Shown here: piece by piece, positions 1 to 8,538 of the stretch
Position numbering within the stretch: the first letter of the stretch is position 1
Layout of the letters: each line of letters starts with the position of its first letter
Origin: JAUWGC01 sp963753055
GTDB taxonomy: Bacteria; Bacteroidota; Bacteroidia; Bacteroidales; B18-G4
DNA length: 64,000 nt
Direction: 5' to 3'
Assembly: GCA_963753055.1 (NCBI GenBank)
Contig: CAVWAP010000004.1
Location: 372,001 to 436,000, forward strand
Translations under genes and position numbers: made by a program
The notes under the pieces: generated by a model
Told to the model about the DNA's origin: nothing
The model's database searches: none
Seen by the model: only the letters and a program-made list of their open reading frames with translations

Positions 1-85
1 TGCCCCATTGATCGATCATTATGTGATCCAGGCCAATGTCAGGAAAAGAAGAAAAAGGTGGCAAAAAGCAGTCGTTAAAGCATAA
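1..85 (+). CDS. nqrB: Na+-translocating NADH:quinone reductase subunit B, C-terminal end only
   Basis: Partial gene that enters from the left edge and ends at TAA 83-85. The readable tail (frame starting at base 2) begins APLIDHYVIQANV and ends in a run of Arg/Lys. This is how NqrB proteins of Bacteroidota end: after the last membrane helix comes a short basic cytoplasmic tail. NqrB carries one covalent FMN and is part of the sodium and quinone path. The identification rests on 27 residues plus its position 28 bases before nqrC, so it depends mainly on context. Confidence 0.8.
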   Translation, partial: APLIDHYVIQANVRKRRKRWQKAVVKA

Positions 86-113
86 TTGAAAATCATTATA
101 AAGAAAGATACAA

Positions 114-854
114 ATGTTTAGCAACCGGTACATATTCATCTATTCAACTGTCATGGTGATCATCGTTGCAGCATTGCTGTCATCAACGGCCATGTTTCTG
201 CAACCGATGCAGGAAAGGAACCTCACCATCGCCAAGATACAGGGTATCCTGGCTGCAGTGAATATTGAAGCGACTTCTGAAAATGCAGAAGACTTGTTCG
301 ACCAATATATTAAGACGGAACTGGCCATCGACCAGGATGGGCAGGTTGTCAGTGTTTATAAGGACGGTGTCCTGGAACAAGGTGAAATGAGAGCTTTTCA
401 GATTAACCTGAAAAAGCAATTATACAATAAAAAAATGAAAGAACCATTCCTGAGTCCAATCTATATAGCGGAAATAGAAGGAATTACATTATATATTGTG
501 CCAATGCGTGGCACTGGACTCTGGGGCCCGGTTTATGGTAATGTTGCTTTCGGACCTGACTTTAACGAGATCGTAGGAGCCGATTTTTCCCATGATAAAG
601 AAACTCCGGGCCTGGGTGCTGAGATAGCAAATAAAGAGTTCTCAGATCAATTCATTGGCAAGACGATCTTTGATGAGAGCGGTAAGTTTGTATCCGTCAA
701 AGTGGTGAAGGGTGGTGTGGGAACATTACCTGCCGACCAACATAACCACGGCGTTGATGCAATATCAGGCGGAACCATTACCAGTAACAGCGTTAGTGAT
801 ATGCTGAAGAATTGCCTTGAAAATTATGTGTCTTATATTCAAAATAATATCTAA
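114..854 (+). CDS. nqrC: Na+-NQR subunit C (covalent FMN subunit)
   Basis: NqrC is a subunit of the sodium-pumping NADH:quinone oxidoreductase. It is anchored by one N-terminal helix (about residues 6-28) and exposes a periplasmic FMN-binding domain. The flavinylation motif SGGT lies near residues 218-221 within DAISGGTITS. In this family the threonine of S-G-(A/G)-T is joined to FMN by a phosphodiester bond made by ApbE, whose gene is four genes downstream. The length (246 aa) is normal. The ATG at 114 is the only start that leaves the membrane anchor whole. It lies 28 bases after nqrB and 3 bases before nqrD, so it is inside the nqr operon. Confidence 0.95.
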   Translation: MFSNRYIFIYSTVMVIIVAALLSSTAMFLQPMQERNLTIAKIQGILAAVNIEATSENAEDLFDQYIKTELAIDQDGQVVSVYKDGVLEQGEMRAFQINLKKQLYNKKMKEPFLSPIYIAEIEGITLYIVPMRGTGLWGPVYGNVAFGPDFNEIVGADFSHDKETPGLGAEIANKEFSDQFIGKTIFDESGKFVSVKVVKGGVGTLPADQHNHGVDAISGGTITSNSVSDMLKNCLENYVSYIQNNI

Positions 855-857
855 GAT

Positions 858-1517
858 ATGAGTTCGGAAATGAAAGAAAAGGAACCATTATTCTCTCCGA
901 AGAATCGGAAATTATTAACCATGCCTCTGGGGCGTGATAACCCCATCACCATACAGGTACTGGGTATCTGTTCAGCCCTTGCTGTAACAGCCAAGCTGGA
1001 GCCATCAGTGGTTATGACCCTGTCTGTGATTTTTGTGCTTGGTGTAGGTAATGTGCTGATCTCCCTGTTGCGTAAGACTATCGCTCCAAGGATCAGGATC
1101 ATTGTCCAGCTTACCGTGATTGCTACATTGGTGATCCTGGTCGACCAGTTCCTGAAAGCCTTCGCATATGATGTCAGCAAACAGCTTTCAGTCTTTGTTG
1201 GCCTGATCATCACCAATTGTATCATCATGGGCCGGTTTGAAGCATTCGGCATGGCCAACAAGCCATGGCCTTCATTCCTGGATGGCATTGGCAATGCCCT
1301 GGGCTATGGATGGATCCTGATTGTGGTGGGATTCCTGAGGGAATTACTAGGATCAGGCAGTGTCTGGGGATACCCGATCATGGAGAAAATTGGTTTTTAT
1401 GAGTGGGGATATGAGAATAACGGTATGATGATCCTGCCTCCAATGGCTTTGATCACCGTAGGCGTCATCATCTGGGTTCAACGCTCTAAAGTCCGTGACC
1501 TTATCGAAGAGAATTAG
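858..1517 (+). CDS. nqrD: Na+-NQR subunit D
   Basis: Integral membrane subunit of 219 aa. It belongs to the NqrD/NqrE (RnfA/RnfE) family and has about six hydrophobic helices. In the characterised complex, two cysteines from NqrD and two from NqrE hold one iron in the middle of the membrane. The matching cysteines here are C38 (in LGICSA) and C121 (in ITNCII), so the iron site is intact. It starts 3 bases after nqrC and is followed after 26 bases by nqrE. The acidic N-terminal tail of about 15 residues before the first helix is cytoplasmic. Confidence 0.96.
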   Translation: MSSEMKEKEPLFSPKNRKLLTMPLGRDNPITIQVLGICSALAVTAKLEPSVVMTLSVIFVLGVGNVLISLLRKTIAPRIRIIVQLTVIATLVILVDQFLKAFAYDVSKQLSVFVGLIITNCIIMGRFEAFGMANKPWPSFLDGIGNALGYGWILIVVGFLRELLGSGSVWGYPIMEKIGFYEWGYENNGMMILPPMALITVGVIIWVQRSKVRDLIEEN

Positions 1518-1543
1518 TGTAAAATCATTTAAGTCAATAGACA

Positions 1544-2161
1544 ATGCAAGAAATTACCAGTATATTCATCAAATCCATCTTTATAGACAACATGGTCTTT
1601 GCCTACTTCCTCGGCATGTGTTCATACCTTGCCGTGTCGAAGACAGTAAAGACATCTGTTGGCCTGGGAATCGCTGTAATTTTTGTTCTGGGAATTACTG
1701 TCCCGGTGAATTATATGATCAACGAATACTTGCTCGGACCAGGAGCCCTATCCTGGCTGGGATCAACTTTTGTTGATGTAAACCTCAGCTTCCTGACTTT
1801 CATCGTATTTATTGCAGTGATTGCATCAATGGTTCAGCTTGTCGAGATGGTGATTGAAAAGTTTTCACCTGCATTATATAATTCCCTTGGTATCTTCCTT
1901 CCGCTGATTGCGGTGAACTGTGCAATCCTTGGAGGATCCCTGTTTATGCAGGAACGTGAATACCAATCGCTTGCCGAAGCCACTTCATTTGGCCTTGGCT
2001 CAGGTGTAGGCTGGTTCCTTGCCATCGTTGGCATTGCAGCCATCCGAGAGAAAATCCGCTATTCAAATGTGCCTGCTCCTCTGAGGGGACTGGGAATCAC
2101 ATTTATCATCACAGGACTGATGGGAATAGCATTTATGATGTTTATGGGTATTAAAATCTAA
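1544..2161 (+). CDS. nqrE: Na+-NQR subunit E
   Basis: Membrane subunit of 205 aa, the inverted-topology partner of NqrD. The iron-ligand cysteines are at C26 (GMCSYL) and C126 (AVNCAIL), and the charged pair in VEMVIEKF typical of NqrE is present. Together with NqrD it passes electrons from the NqrF 2Fe-2S cluster toward the NqrC FMN. It starts at ATG 1544, 26 bases after nqrD, and is followed by nqrF after 21 bases. Confidence 0.96.
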   Translation: MQEITSIFIKSIFIDNMVFAYFLGMCSYLAVSKTVKTSVGLGIAVIFVLGITVPVNYMINEYLLGPGALSWLGSTFVDVNLSFLTFIVFIAVIASMVQLVEMVIEKFSPALYNSLGIFLPLIAVNCAILGGSLFMQEREYQSLAEATSFGLGSGVGWFLAIVGIAAIREKIRYSNVPAPLRGLGITFIITGLMGIAFMMFMGIKI

Positions 2162-2182
2162 AGCTCGTTAAAAAAGAATACT

Positions 2183-3436
2183 ATGTTACTTCAAGTAGGT
2201 ATTGGAATCGTTGTTATTTCGAGTATCGTTGTTTTCCTCCTGGTACTGTTACTCCTGGTTATCATGTTGCTTTATGCCAGGAAAAAACTGACACCGCAAG
2301 GGAAAGTTAACCTCACTATCAATGAAGAGAAAGAAATGGAAGTTGATCCAGGATCAACGCTGCTGACAACACTATCCACAAATGATATTTATCTGCCTTC
2401 TGCCTGCGGTGGTGGTGGCACATGTGCAATGTGTAAATGCCAGGTGTTCGACGGCGGAGGTAGCATCCTCCCAACAGAAGTTGGATATTTTACAAGGAAA
2501 GAACAACAGAATAACTGGAGACTGGGCTGCCAGGTGAAAGTAAGGGAAGACATGAAGATTGGGATCCCTCCTGAGATATTCGGTATCAAGAAATGGGAAT
2601 GTGAAGTTGTTTCAAACCATAATGTGGCCACCTTTATTAAAGAATTTGTTGTAAAACTCCCGGAAGGGGAAAACCTTGATTTCAGGTCGGGCGGTTATAT
2701 CCAGATCGATGTACCGAAATGTGAAGTTGAATTCAAAGATATGGAAGTTGAAGAGGAGTACCGTGATGAGTGGGATAAGTATAAGATGTGGGACCTTAAA
2801 ATGAAAAACCCTGAGCCAATATTCAGGGCGTACTCCATGGCCAACCAGCCGGCTGAAGGCAATATGATCATGCTGAACATCCGTATCGCTACACCACCAT
2901 TCGACAGGAAAACTGGTGGTTTCATGAAAGTGAATCCTGGTATTTGCTCTTCATTTGTGTTCTCAAGAAAACCTGGAGATAAAGTGACAATCTCAGGCCC
3001 CTATGGTGAATTCTTTATCAAGGACACCGAAAAAGAAATGATGTTTATTGGTGGTGGGGCTGGCATGGCACCAATGCGCTCACATATCTTTGACCTTTAT
3101 AAAACAAATCATTCCAAACGTAAGGCTACCTTCTGGTATGGAGGAAGGTCATCAAGAGAACTATTTTATATTGATGAGTTTGAGGAAATTGCCAGTGAAC
3201 ATCCGAATTTTTCCTTCAATGTTGCTTTGTCAGAACCACTTCCTGAGGATAACTGGAATGGCCCGGTTGGCTTTATACACCAGGTGGTTATGGATAATTA
3301 CCTGAAGAGCCATCCCGAACCTGAAGAGATTGAATATTATATCTGCGGTCCACCTATGATGAATGATGCCGTGCTTAAGATGCTGGACGATTATGGTGTG
3401 CCGGATGAAATGATCGCCTTTGATGATTTCGGATGA
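2183..3436 (+). CDS. nqrF: Na+-NQR subunit F (NADH-oxidising 2Fe-2S/FAD subunit)
   Basis: Entry point for electrons from NADH. Domain order: one N-terminal membrane helix (about 5-31), a ferredoxin-type 2Fe-2S domain with C75, C81, C84 and C116 (CGGGGTCAMC and LGCQV), an FAD domain with RAYSMAN near 212-218, and an NAD-binding domain starting at GGGAGMAPMRSH. The C-terminal aromatic-rich end (FDDFG) is typical of the family. The length (417 aa) is normal. It is the last structural nqr gene and is followed 29 bases later by apbE. Confidence 0.97.
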   Translation: MLLQVGIGIVVISSIVVFLLVLLLLVIMLLYARKKLTPQGKVNLTINEEKEMEVDPGSTLLTTLSTNDIYLPSACGGGGTCAMCKCQVFDGGGSILPTEVGYFTRKEQQNNWRLGCQVKVREDMKIGIPPEIFGIKKWECEVVSNHNVATFIKEFVVKLPEGENLDFRSGGYIQIDVPKCEVEFKDMEVEEEYRDEWDKYKMWDLKMKNPEPIFRAYSMANQPAEGNMIMLNIRIATPPFDRKTGGFMKVNPGICSSFVFSRKPGDKVTISGPYGEFFIKDTEKEMMFIGGGAGMAPMRSHIFDLYKTNHSKRKATFWYGGRSSRELFYIDEFEEIASEHPNFSFNVALSEPLPEDNWNGPVGFIHQVVMDNYLKSHPEPEEIEYYICGPPMMNDAVLKMLDDYGVPDEMIAFDDFG

Positions 3437-3465
3437 TAAAACGAAATAATAACTAGCTGTAGACT

Positions 3466-4482
3466 GTGCACTCAATCAAGAAATTTTGCGCTTTCCTTTT
3501 TGTTGTATTCCTTTTCCATGGCTGTGATTCTCACAGTTCACTGGAGAAGATCCAGTTTGCTGGTGCAGCCCAGGGAACCTATTATGCTATCACATATTTT
3601 TCTGCCGGGGGTAAGGATTATCAAGCATCCATTGATTCATTGCTTGATGAATTTGATAAAACTGCTTCTTTATGGGTGGAGCAATCTTTGATAAACCAGA
3701 TAAACAACAATGAAGATGTTATTGTGAATGATGTCTTCCTGGATCTGTTCAGGATATCACAGGAGGTGTCAGAGAATACCAATGGTTATTTTGATATTAC
3801 TGTCGGGCCTTTAGTTCAGGCCTGGGGGTTTGGCCCGGACAATATGCCAGATATCAGGCCGGGTACAGTCGATAGCCTGAAAACTTTGGTAAACTTCAAT
3901 AATGTCGAAATCACTAAAAGAAAGGTAATCAAGTCTGACCCCAGGATTAAATTTGATTTTAATGGTGTCGCCCAGGGCTATTCTGTCGACCTCGTATCTG
4001 AATTTCTTGAATCAAAAGGTATCGAAAACTACCTGGTGGACATCGGTGGAGAAGTATATGCCCATGGGAAAAAGCCTGGCAGGAAAAGATGGAGGATCGG
4101 TATAGAAAAACCAACCGACTATCAGAATTCATCTCGTGAGATCAATGCTGAACTGCCAATTACTGACCGGGCCGTGGCCACATCTGGAAACTACAGGAAA
4201 TATTATGAGCAAGACGGAGTTCGCTATTCTCATACTATTGACCCTAAAACAGGATATCCGGTAAAACATTCCCTCCTGAGCGTTACGGTCATTGCAGAAC
4301 AATGTGCCTTTGCGGATGCCTATGCTACTGCAATTATGGCAATGGGCCTTGAGGATGCCCTGTTGTTCATTAAAGAAAAACAGGTGGACCTGGAGGTCTA
4401 TTTCATCTATTCCAGTGAGAATGGCAAGTATAAAACCTTAATGACGGAAGGCCTTAAACAGTCGTTGGAAGAAGTCAACTAA
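3466..4482 (+). CDS. apbE: FAD:protein FMN transferase (lipoprotein)
   Basis: ApbE transfers FMN from FAD to threonine in SGAT-type motifs, which fits the adjacent NqrB and NqrC substrates. The N-terminus is a lipoprotein signal ending LFHGC, so the mature protein would sit on the periplasmic side. Family motifs: GTYYAITYF near residue 37, VDIGGEVYAHG near 190, SHTIDPKTGYP near 262, and ADAYATAIMAMG near 285 with the metal-binding aspartate. The start is GTG at 3466; no ATG leaves the signal peptide whole. Its stop codon interlocks with that of the convergent NqrM-like gene. It is very likely transcribed with nqr. Confidence 0.95.
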   Translation: MHSIKKFCAFLFVVFLFHGCDSHSSLEKIQFAGAAQGTYYAITYFSAGGKDYQASIDSLLDEFDKTASLWVEQSLINQINNNEDVIVNDVFLDLFRISQEVSENTNGYFDITVGPLVQAWGFGPDNMPDIRPGTVDSLKTLVNFNNVEITKRKVIKSDPRIKFDFNGVAQGYSVDLVSEFLESKGIENYLVDIGGEVYAHGKKPGRKRWRIGIEKPTDYQNSSREINAELPITDRAVATSGNYRKYYEQDGVRYSHTIDPKTGYPVKHSLLSVTVIAEQCAFADAYATAIMAMGLEDALLFIKEKQVDLEVYFIYSSENGKYKTLMTEGLKQSLEEVN

Positions 4483-4676
4483 TCGGAGGATTTATTTTCA
4501 CAGCTAACACCACCATCAGAATTTCCACATGTACATCCAATTGGTTTCCCAGTCTGCGGATCAATACTTGAACAGGATTTTTTGAACTCGCCATCTTTCT
4601 TCACAAACATCTTAATGGCAATAGCTGTTATAGCAATGGCTATTAGTATAACTGATAATAAAATTAACTTCCACAT
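4479..4676 (-). CDS. Small membrane protein with four cysteines, NqrM-like
   Basis: A 65-aa protein with one N-terminal hydrophobic helix (about 2-23) and then a hydrophilic tail with four cysteines arranged C-x(n)-C-x-C-x(n)-C (KKSC, GCTC, VSC). This is the layout of NqrM (DUF539), the small maturation factor needed to load iron into the NqrD/NqrE site. It sits at the end of the nqr-apbE operon on the opposite strand, and the two stop codons overlap by three bases. Similar genes in Bacteroidota are often labelled only as membrane or secreted protein. The NqrM role is inferred from architecture and position; sequence similarity could not be scored. Confidence 0.65.
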   Translation of the reverse strand: MWKLILLSVILIAIAITAIAIKMFVKKDGEFKKSCSSIDPQTGKPIGCTCGNSDGGVSCENKSSD

Positions 4677-4717
4677 AATTCAATTGAAACAGTTGATAAC
4701 AAGGCAACAAAGATACC

Positions 4718-5485
4718 TTAATTTTGATTAATACAAGGCTTTTGCCTGCGAAATTCAGATAGAATAATGGCTGCCGCAATACTGGCGTTCAGGGATTCGG
4801 TTGACGAACCTCCTGAAGGAATGCTCACTTTCTTATCTATGAGAGAATGAAGGGATTCAGGTATTCCATGCGACTCATTGCCTATTAAAATAATGCCATT
4901 CTCAGGTAATTCCTCTTCATATATATTGTTACCATCCATGGTGGCCCCAAAGACCTTTATTCCATTGCAATGCAGCTTTATGAAGTCATGAAGGCTAAGA
5001 TATTGAACCCTGACTCTTGCAATAGATCCCATTGTTGCCTGAACCACTTTGGGATTATAAATGTCTACACATTCCCTGGAACAAATTATCTGTTTTACGC
5101 CAAACCAGTCAGCTGTCCTGATTATAGTCCCCATATTTCCCGGGTCTCTTATATCATGAAGTGCTACAACCAGGTTATTGCCAAGGTCTTTCAAATCAAT
5201 ATCCAAATCAGGAATTCTTACAACAGCTAATACCTGGTTAGGCGTTTTTAGCGTACTGACCTTGCCAAGCTCAGTTTCAGAAACTTCATTAAGCTCCAGG
5301 CCTTTCAACAAGGCTCCATAATTTTCCAGGTAACTCCTTAAGGCAAAAATACTTTCGATCTCCAGGCTGCTATTGAGAATTTCATCAACCACTTTGGGGC
5401 CCTCAGCAAGGAAAGTATGGCTGATATTCCTGAACTTTCCCAGCTTTAATGAGTTTATGTATTTGATCTGGCTCCTTGAGATCAT
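4718..5485 (-). CDS. TrmH/SpoU-family RNA 2'-O-methyltransferase
   Basis: SPOUT-class methyltransferase that would methylate the ribose of a nucleotide in rRNA or tRNA using S-adenosylmethionine. An N-terminal RNA-binding region (about 1-95) holds FLAEGPKVVDE. The catalytic domain shows the three SpoU motifs: DIRDPGNMGTIIRTA near 115 (with the conserved Asn and Arg), LIGNESHGI near 200 and STESLNASIAAAIILSE near 228, which forms the knotted cofactor site. The length (255 aa) is normal. The exact target nucleotide cannot be told from sequence. It is the last gene of a minus-strand run, 4 bases after the ChaN-like gene. Confidence 0.9.
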   Translation of the reverse strand: MISRSQIKYINSLKLGKFRNISHTFLAEGPKVVDEILNSSLEIESIFALRSYLENYGALLKGLELNEVSETELGKVSTLKTPNQVLAVVRIPDLDIDLKDLGNNLVVALHDIRDPGNMGTIIRTADWFGVKQIICSRECVDIYNPKVVQATMGSIARVRVQYLSLHDFIKLHCNGIKVFGATMDGNNIYEEELPENGIILIGNESHGIPESLHSLIDKKVSIPSGGSSTESLNASIAAAIILSEFRRQKPCINQN

Positions 5486-5489
5486 GGCG

Positions 5490-6365
5490 TTAATGTGTCT
5501 TGGTCATATCCTCCGGAACGCAAATGATAAAATCAGCAAGATTTAGATTTTCTTCTTCCAGCTCATCAATGGAAGCTTGTTCAACTGTAGCAATAGTTAG
5601 TATTTTCAAATTAGGTTTCTCCTGCAAAAGATACCAGGTAATGCCTTCTCGGTTATTTGAATGGTAAGTGCCATGGTAATGAATAAAAACCTTTTGAGGA
5701 TACCAGTTCTTCAGGATATTATAAGCCATTGTTGCATCTTTGATAGCCTGTGCTTTTGGAAAATTGTCGCTGGCATGACCACCCATGCCCTCCATCATTT
5801 CAAGCATATCTTTATAACATTTTAGCTCAGGATTATATTTGATGGGCAGGGCAGGTAAGTATCTTTTTGCACCAAGACTCAGGCTGTCGAGTGCTTCCAG
5901 TCCTTGCTTGTGAACAACAGATGCATATCTTCTTGGAATATTGGTGGCAATGAATTGGAGGTTGCTGTCCTTGGCAAATTCTACAAGCGCCTCGTAATCA
6001 GTATTGTAATTAGACCATAACCTTGCTTCAGATTTAAAGCTTTTCTTGCTGATCTTTCCCTGAATATATTCATCCAGGATCAGCTGATTATCAGACTCAA
6101 ACATCTCTGCCCCCTGGGTGAGATTATTCCTGTGAGCCTCATACAAATCTATTGTTAACTCTATCTGCAACCAGTGGCATATAGGATCATTATGCAGCTC
6201 TCCAAAAAGGATGATGTCCGCTTCCAGTGCTGCCTTTTCCAACGCTTTGTACTTTACCTTCTGCCCTTTGGCAGAATACAACTGATATGCTGGCTTATCT
6301 CCGGAAAAAGCAAACAACAATACTATTACCGGAAGAAAAAATAAAATTGACTTTTTCATATTCAT
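5490..6365 (-). CDS. ChaN-family (haem-binding uptake, Tiki superfamily) protein
   Basis: Matches the ChaN/PF04187 family: ILFGELHNDPICHW near residue 52 carries the conserved GE-H motif, followed by NLTQGAEMFESDNQ and HYHGTYHS near 230. Campylobacter ChaN is an iron-regulated haem-binding lipoprotein; most homologues are uncharacterised, and the GE-H motifs are also shared with Tiki/TraB-type metalloproteases. The N-terminal hydrophobic signal (about 4-20) indicates export. There is no clear lipobox cysteine. Two starts (M1, M3) differ by six bases. It lies between ctp and the methyltransferase gene with short spacers. Confidence 0.8.
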   Translation of the reverse strand: MNMKKSILFFLPVIVLLFAFSGDKPAYQLYSAKGQKVKYKALEKAALEADIILFGELHNDPICHWLQIELTIDLYEAHRNNLTQGAEMFESDNQLILDEYIQGKISKKSFKSEARLWSNYNTDYEALVEFAKDSNLQFIATNIPRRYASVVHKQGLEALDSLSLGAKRYLPALPIKYNPELKCYKDMLEMMEGMGGHASDNFPKAQAIKDATMAYNILKNWYPQKVFIHYHGTYHSNNREGITWYLLQEKPNLKILTIATVEQASIDELEEENLNLADFIICVPEDMTKTH

Positions 6366-6384
6366 GAATTATGTAGATAGGAAA

Positions 6385-8073
6385 TTATCCTTCTTTAGGC
6401 TCTTCTTCTGTCTTCTCTTTGTACGTTCCGACCAGGATTGCATCGTACCTGGGCTGGTCATCCAATACTTCGATGGCCTTACTGATTTCAGGATCATCAT
6501 TTAAGGTAGATATGATCTTTCCTCTTTGATAGTAATAACGAGATACGATCTCTAAGGTAAGCAGATCCTTTATCTCATCCTGGAAGGTAAGCAGGTCTTC
6601 TTCTTTATTGTGCATCAGCACACTGAACAATTCTTCATACTCATCCTGTATAGCATCAAAGTAATGCTCTCTCTTGGCAGCTTTTTTAAGGGCCTTGAGC
6701 TTTTGTTCACATTCTGTTGTATACTCGTAGTCTTTGTCGGAGATGTACTCAATGAATTCTTCATAGATCTCATCGGTGATCGTGAAATCCTCGGCCGGGG
6801 GGATCTCGCTATGCTGTGATGCATAAATAGTTGCAAAATCAAAAACCAGGTAGTTGGTAAAGAGACTGGTTGCAATATTGCTGAATTTATGTTCTTTAAT
6901 CTTGATATCCGGATCTATGCCGCCTCCATCATATACTTTTCTGCCATTATTTGTCCGGAATTCAGTGATTAGAGAATCAGGGATTTTATCATATTCTCCA
7001 TTTCCGTTTTTATGCGAATAGTCTATGGCCTGTATACAACGTCCTGATGGAATATAATATTTAGCTACGGTGATTTTTACCTGTGCATTGTAGCTTAATG
7101 GCATTACGTTTTGTACAAGCCCTTTGCCGAAAGTCTTCTGACCCAGGACGATACCCCTGTCCAAATCCTGGACGGCACCGGCAACAATTTCTGAAGCAGA
7201 AGCGCTACCGCCATTAACCAATACCACGAGTGGGATATTTTTATCGATTGCAGGATACCTGGTATAATGGTCCTGGTTCCTGGTCTTTACTTTACCCTTG
7301 GTACTGACCACAAGCTGTCCTTTATCTACAAAAATATTGGCGATATTGACCGCTTCATTTAATAAGCCACCACCATTTCCCCGCAGGTCTAATATGATAC
7401 CATTCAAGCTTTCGTTCTTCTTTAGCTCTAAAAGAGTTTTTTTGACTTCATTACCTGCGTTTTGCGTAAATCCGGTTAGCTTGATATACCCAATATGATC
7501 GTTGAGCATCCCGTAATAAGGAATGTTATCAATCTTAATTTTCTCCCTGATAATTTCAAAATCCAAAGGAGATTCTTCTTCGATACGCGCAATCTTCAGG
7601 TTAACGGTTGTTCCAGGTTGTCCCTTAAGTACCTCACTTACATCACTGGAGTTCTTTCCTACCGCATCTTTCCCGTTGACTTCAAGGATCTTGTCCCCGG
7701 CTTTAAGTCCTGATCTCTCGGCTGGAAAGTCTTCGTATGGTTCAGAAATCACAACATAATCACCTTGTGTGTGGATCAGGGCACCAACACCACCATATTG
7801 TCCCGTGGTAATCAACTTGTAATCCTCAACCCTTGATTCCGGTATATAAACAGTATATGGATCTAATGATTCCAGCATAGATTCAATACCATGCTGCATA
7901 AGATCGCCTGGATTAATATCATCCACATAATTTGTATTCAGTTCCCGGAATAAGGTTGTATAAATATCAAGGTTCTTGGATATCTCAAAATTATTATTGT
8001 TCTGAGCAATTGAGTTGATTGAGAATAAAACAGTTAATATAATAATGGCGAGAAAATATTTCAGCGTATTCAT
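6385..8073 (-). CDS. S41-family C-terminal processing protease with PDZ domain
   Basis: Exported serine protease of the CtpA/Prc type, which trims or degrades periplasmic proteins from their C-terminus. I start it at 8073 because the protein then opens with a clean signal peptide ending SIAQ; an in-frame ATG at 8100 would add nine polar residues. Domains: linker, PDZ near residues 75-170 (with YGGVGALI), then the S41 core with the Ser nucleophile in GGSASASE and the Lys in KTFGKGLVQ. The C-terminal 150 residues are rich in Glu/Lys and are probably helical. It is followed on the same strand by the ChaN-like gene after 19 bases. Confidence 0.93.
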   Translation of the reverse strand: MNTLKYFLAIIILTVLFSINSIAQNNNNFEISKNLDIYTTLFRELNTNYVDDINPGDLMQHGIESMLESLDPYTVYIPESRVEDYKLITTGQYGGVGALIHTQGDYVVISEPYEDFPAERSGLKAGDKILEVNGKDAVGKNSSDVSEVLKGQPGTTVNLKIARIEEESPLDFEIIREKIKIDNIPYYGMLNDHIGYIKLTGFTQNAGNEVKKTLLELKKNESLNGIILDLRGNGGGLLNEAVNIANIFVDKGQLVVSTKGKVKTRNQDHYTRYPAIDKNIPLVVLVNGGSASASEIVAGAVQDLDRGIVLGQKTFGKGLVQNVMPLSYNAQVKITVAKYYIPSGRCIQAIDYSHKNGNGEYDKIPDSLITEFRTNNGRKVYDGGGIDPDIKIKEHKFSNIATSLFTNYLVFDFATIYASQHSEIPPAEDFTITDEIYEEFIEYISDKDYEYTTECEQKLKALKKAAKREHYFDAIQDEYEELFSVLMHNKEEDLLTFQDEIKDLLTLEIVSRYYYQRGKIISTLNDDPEISKAIEVLDDQPRYDAILVGTYKEKTEEEPKEG

Positions 8074-8114
8074 ATTTTGAGAGATAAGTTCGTTTTTCAA
8101 TTTAATCTGATGGT

Positions 8115-8498
8115 TTATCGATTCTGATCTTCAGAAATTAAACGTTCCAAGATTTGAATTATTTTCATTTCAATATCATGATAAAGCATCATTTCTTTTC
8201 CAATATAAACTAAACCAAGGTCATAATGTTTTTCCTGATCTGTTAAAAATTTATAAAAATCAGACTTGTTCTTGCGGTATGCTTCCCGCGTTCGCCTTTT
8301 TAAAAGGTTTCTACGAACAGCTTTTCGAATAGTTCTTTTTGATACAGCAATTAATACCCTGATGGGAAATTCACTTATTGTGTCACTTTCTGTCCAGTAA
8401 ACTTTAAAAGGGTGTTGATAAAATGACTTTCCATCGGAAAAAAGACGCTGAATGCTTTTTTTACCATGCAGCCTTTCATTTTTGTTGAATGTTTGCAT
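8115..8498 (-). CDS. rnpA: Ribonuclease P protein component
   Basis: Protein subunit of RNase P, which matures the 5' end of tRNAs together with the M1 RNA. It shows the N-terminal FNKNERLHGKKSIQRLFSDG and the central basic RNR-type helix KAVRRNLLKRRTREAYR that contacts RNA. The length (127 aa) is usual. In many bacteria rnpA follows rpmH near the origin. Here it instead lies between hemD and ctp, an arrangement found in Bacteroidota. Confidence 0.95.
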   Translation of the reverse strand: MQTFNKNERLHGKKSIQRLFSDGKSFYQHPFKVYWTESDTISEFPIRVLIAVSKRTIRKAVRRNLLKRRTREAYRKNKSDFYKFLTDQEKHYDLGLVYIGKEMMLYHDIEMKIIQILERLISEDQNR

Positions 8499-8538
8499 GT
8501 ATCAGGAAGACTTAAGATTAAAGGTGTGGGTGCCTTTG

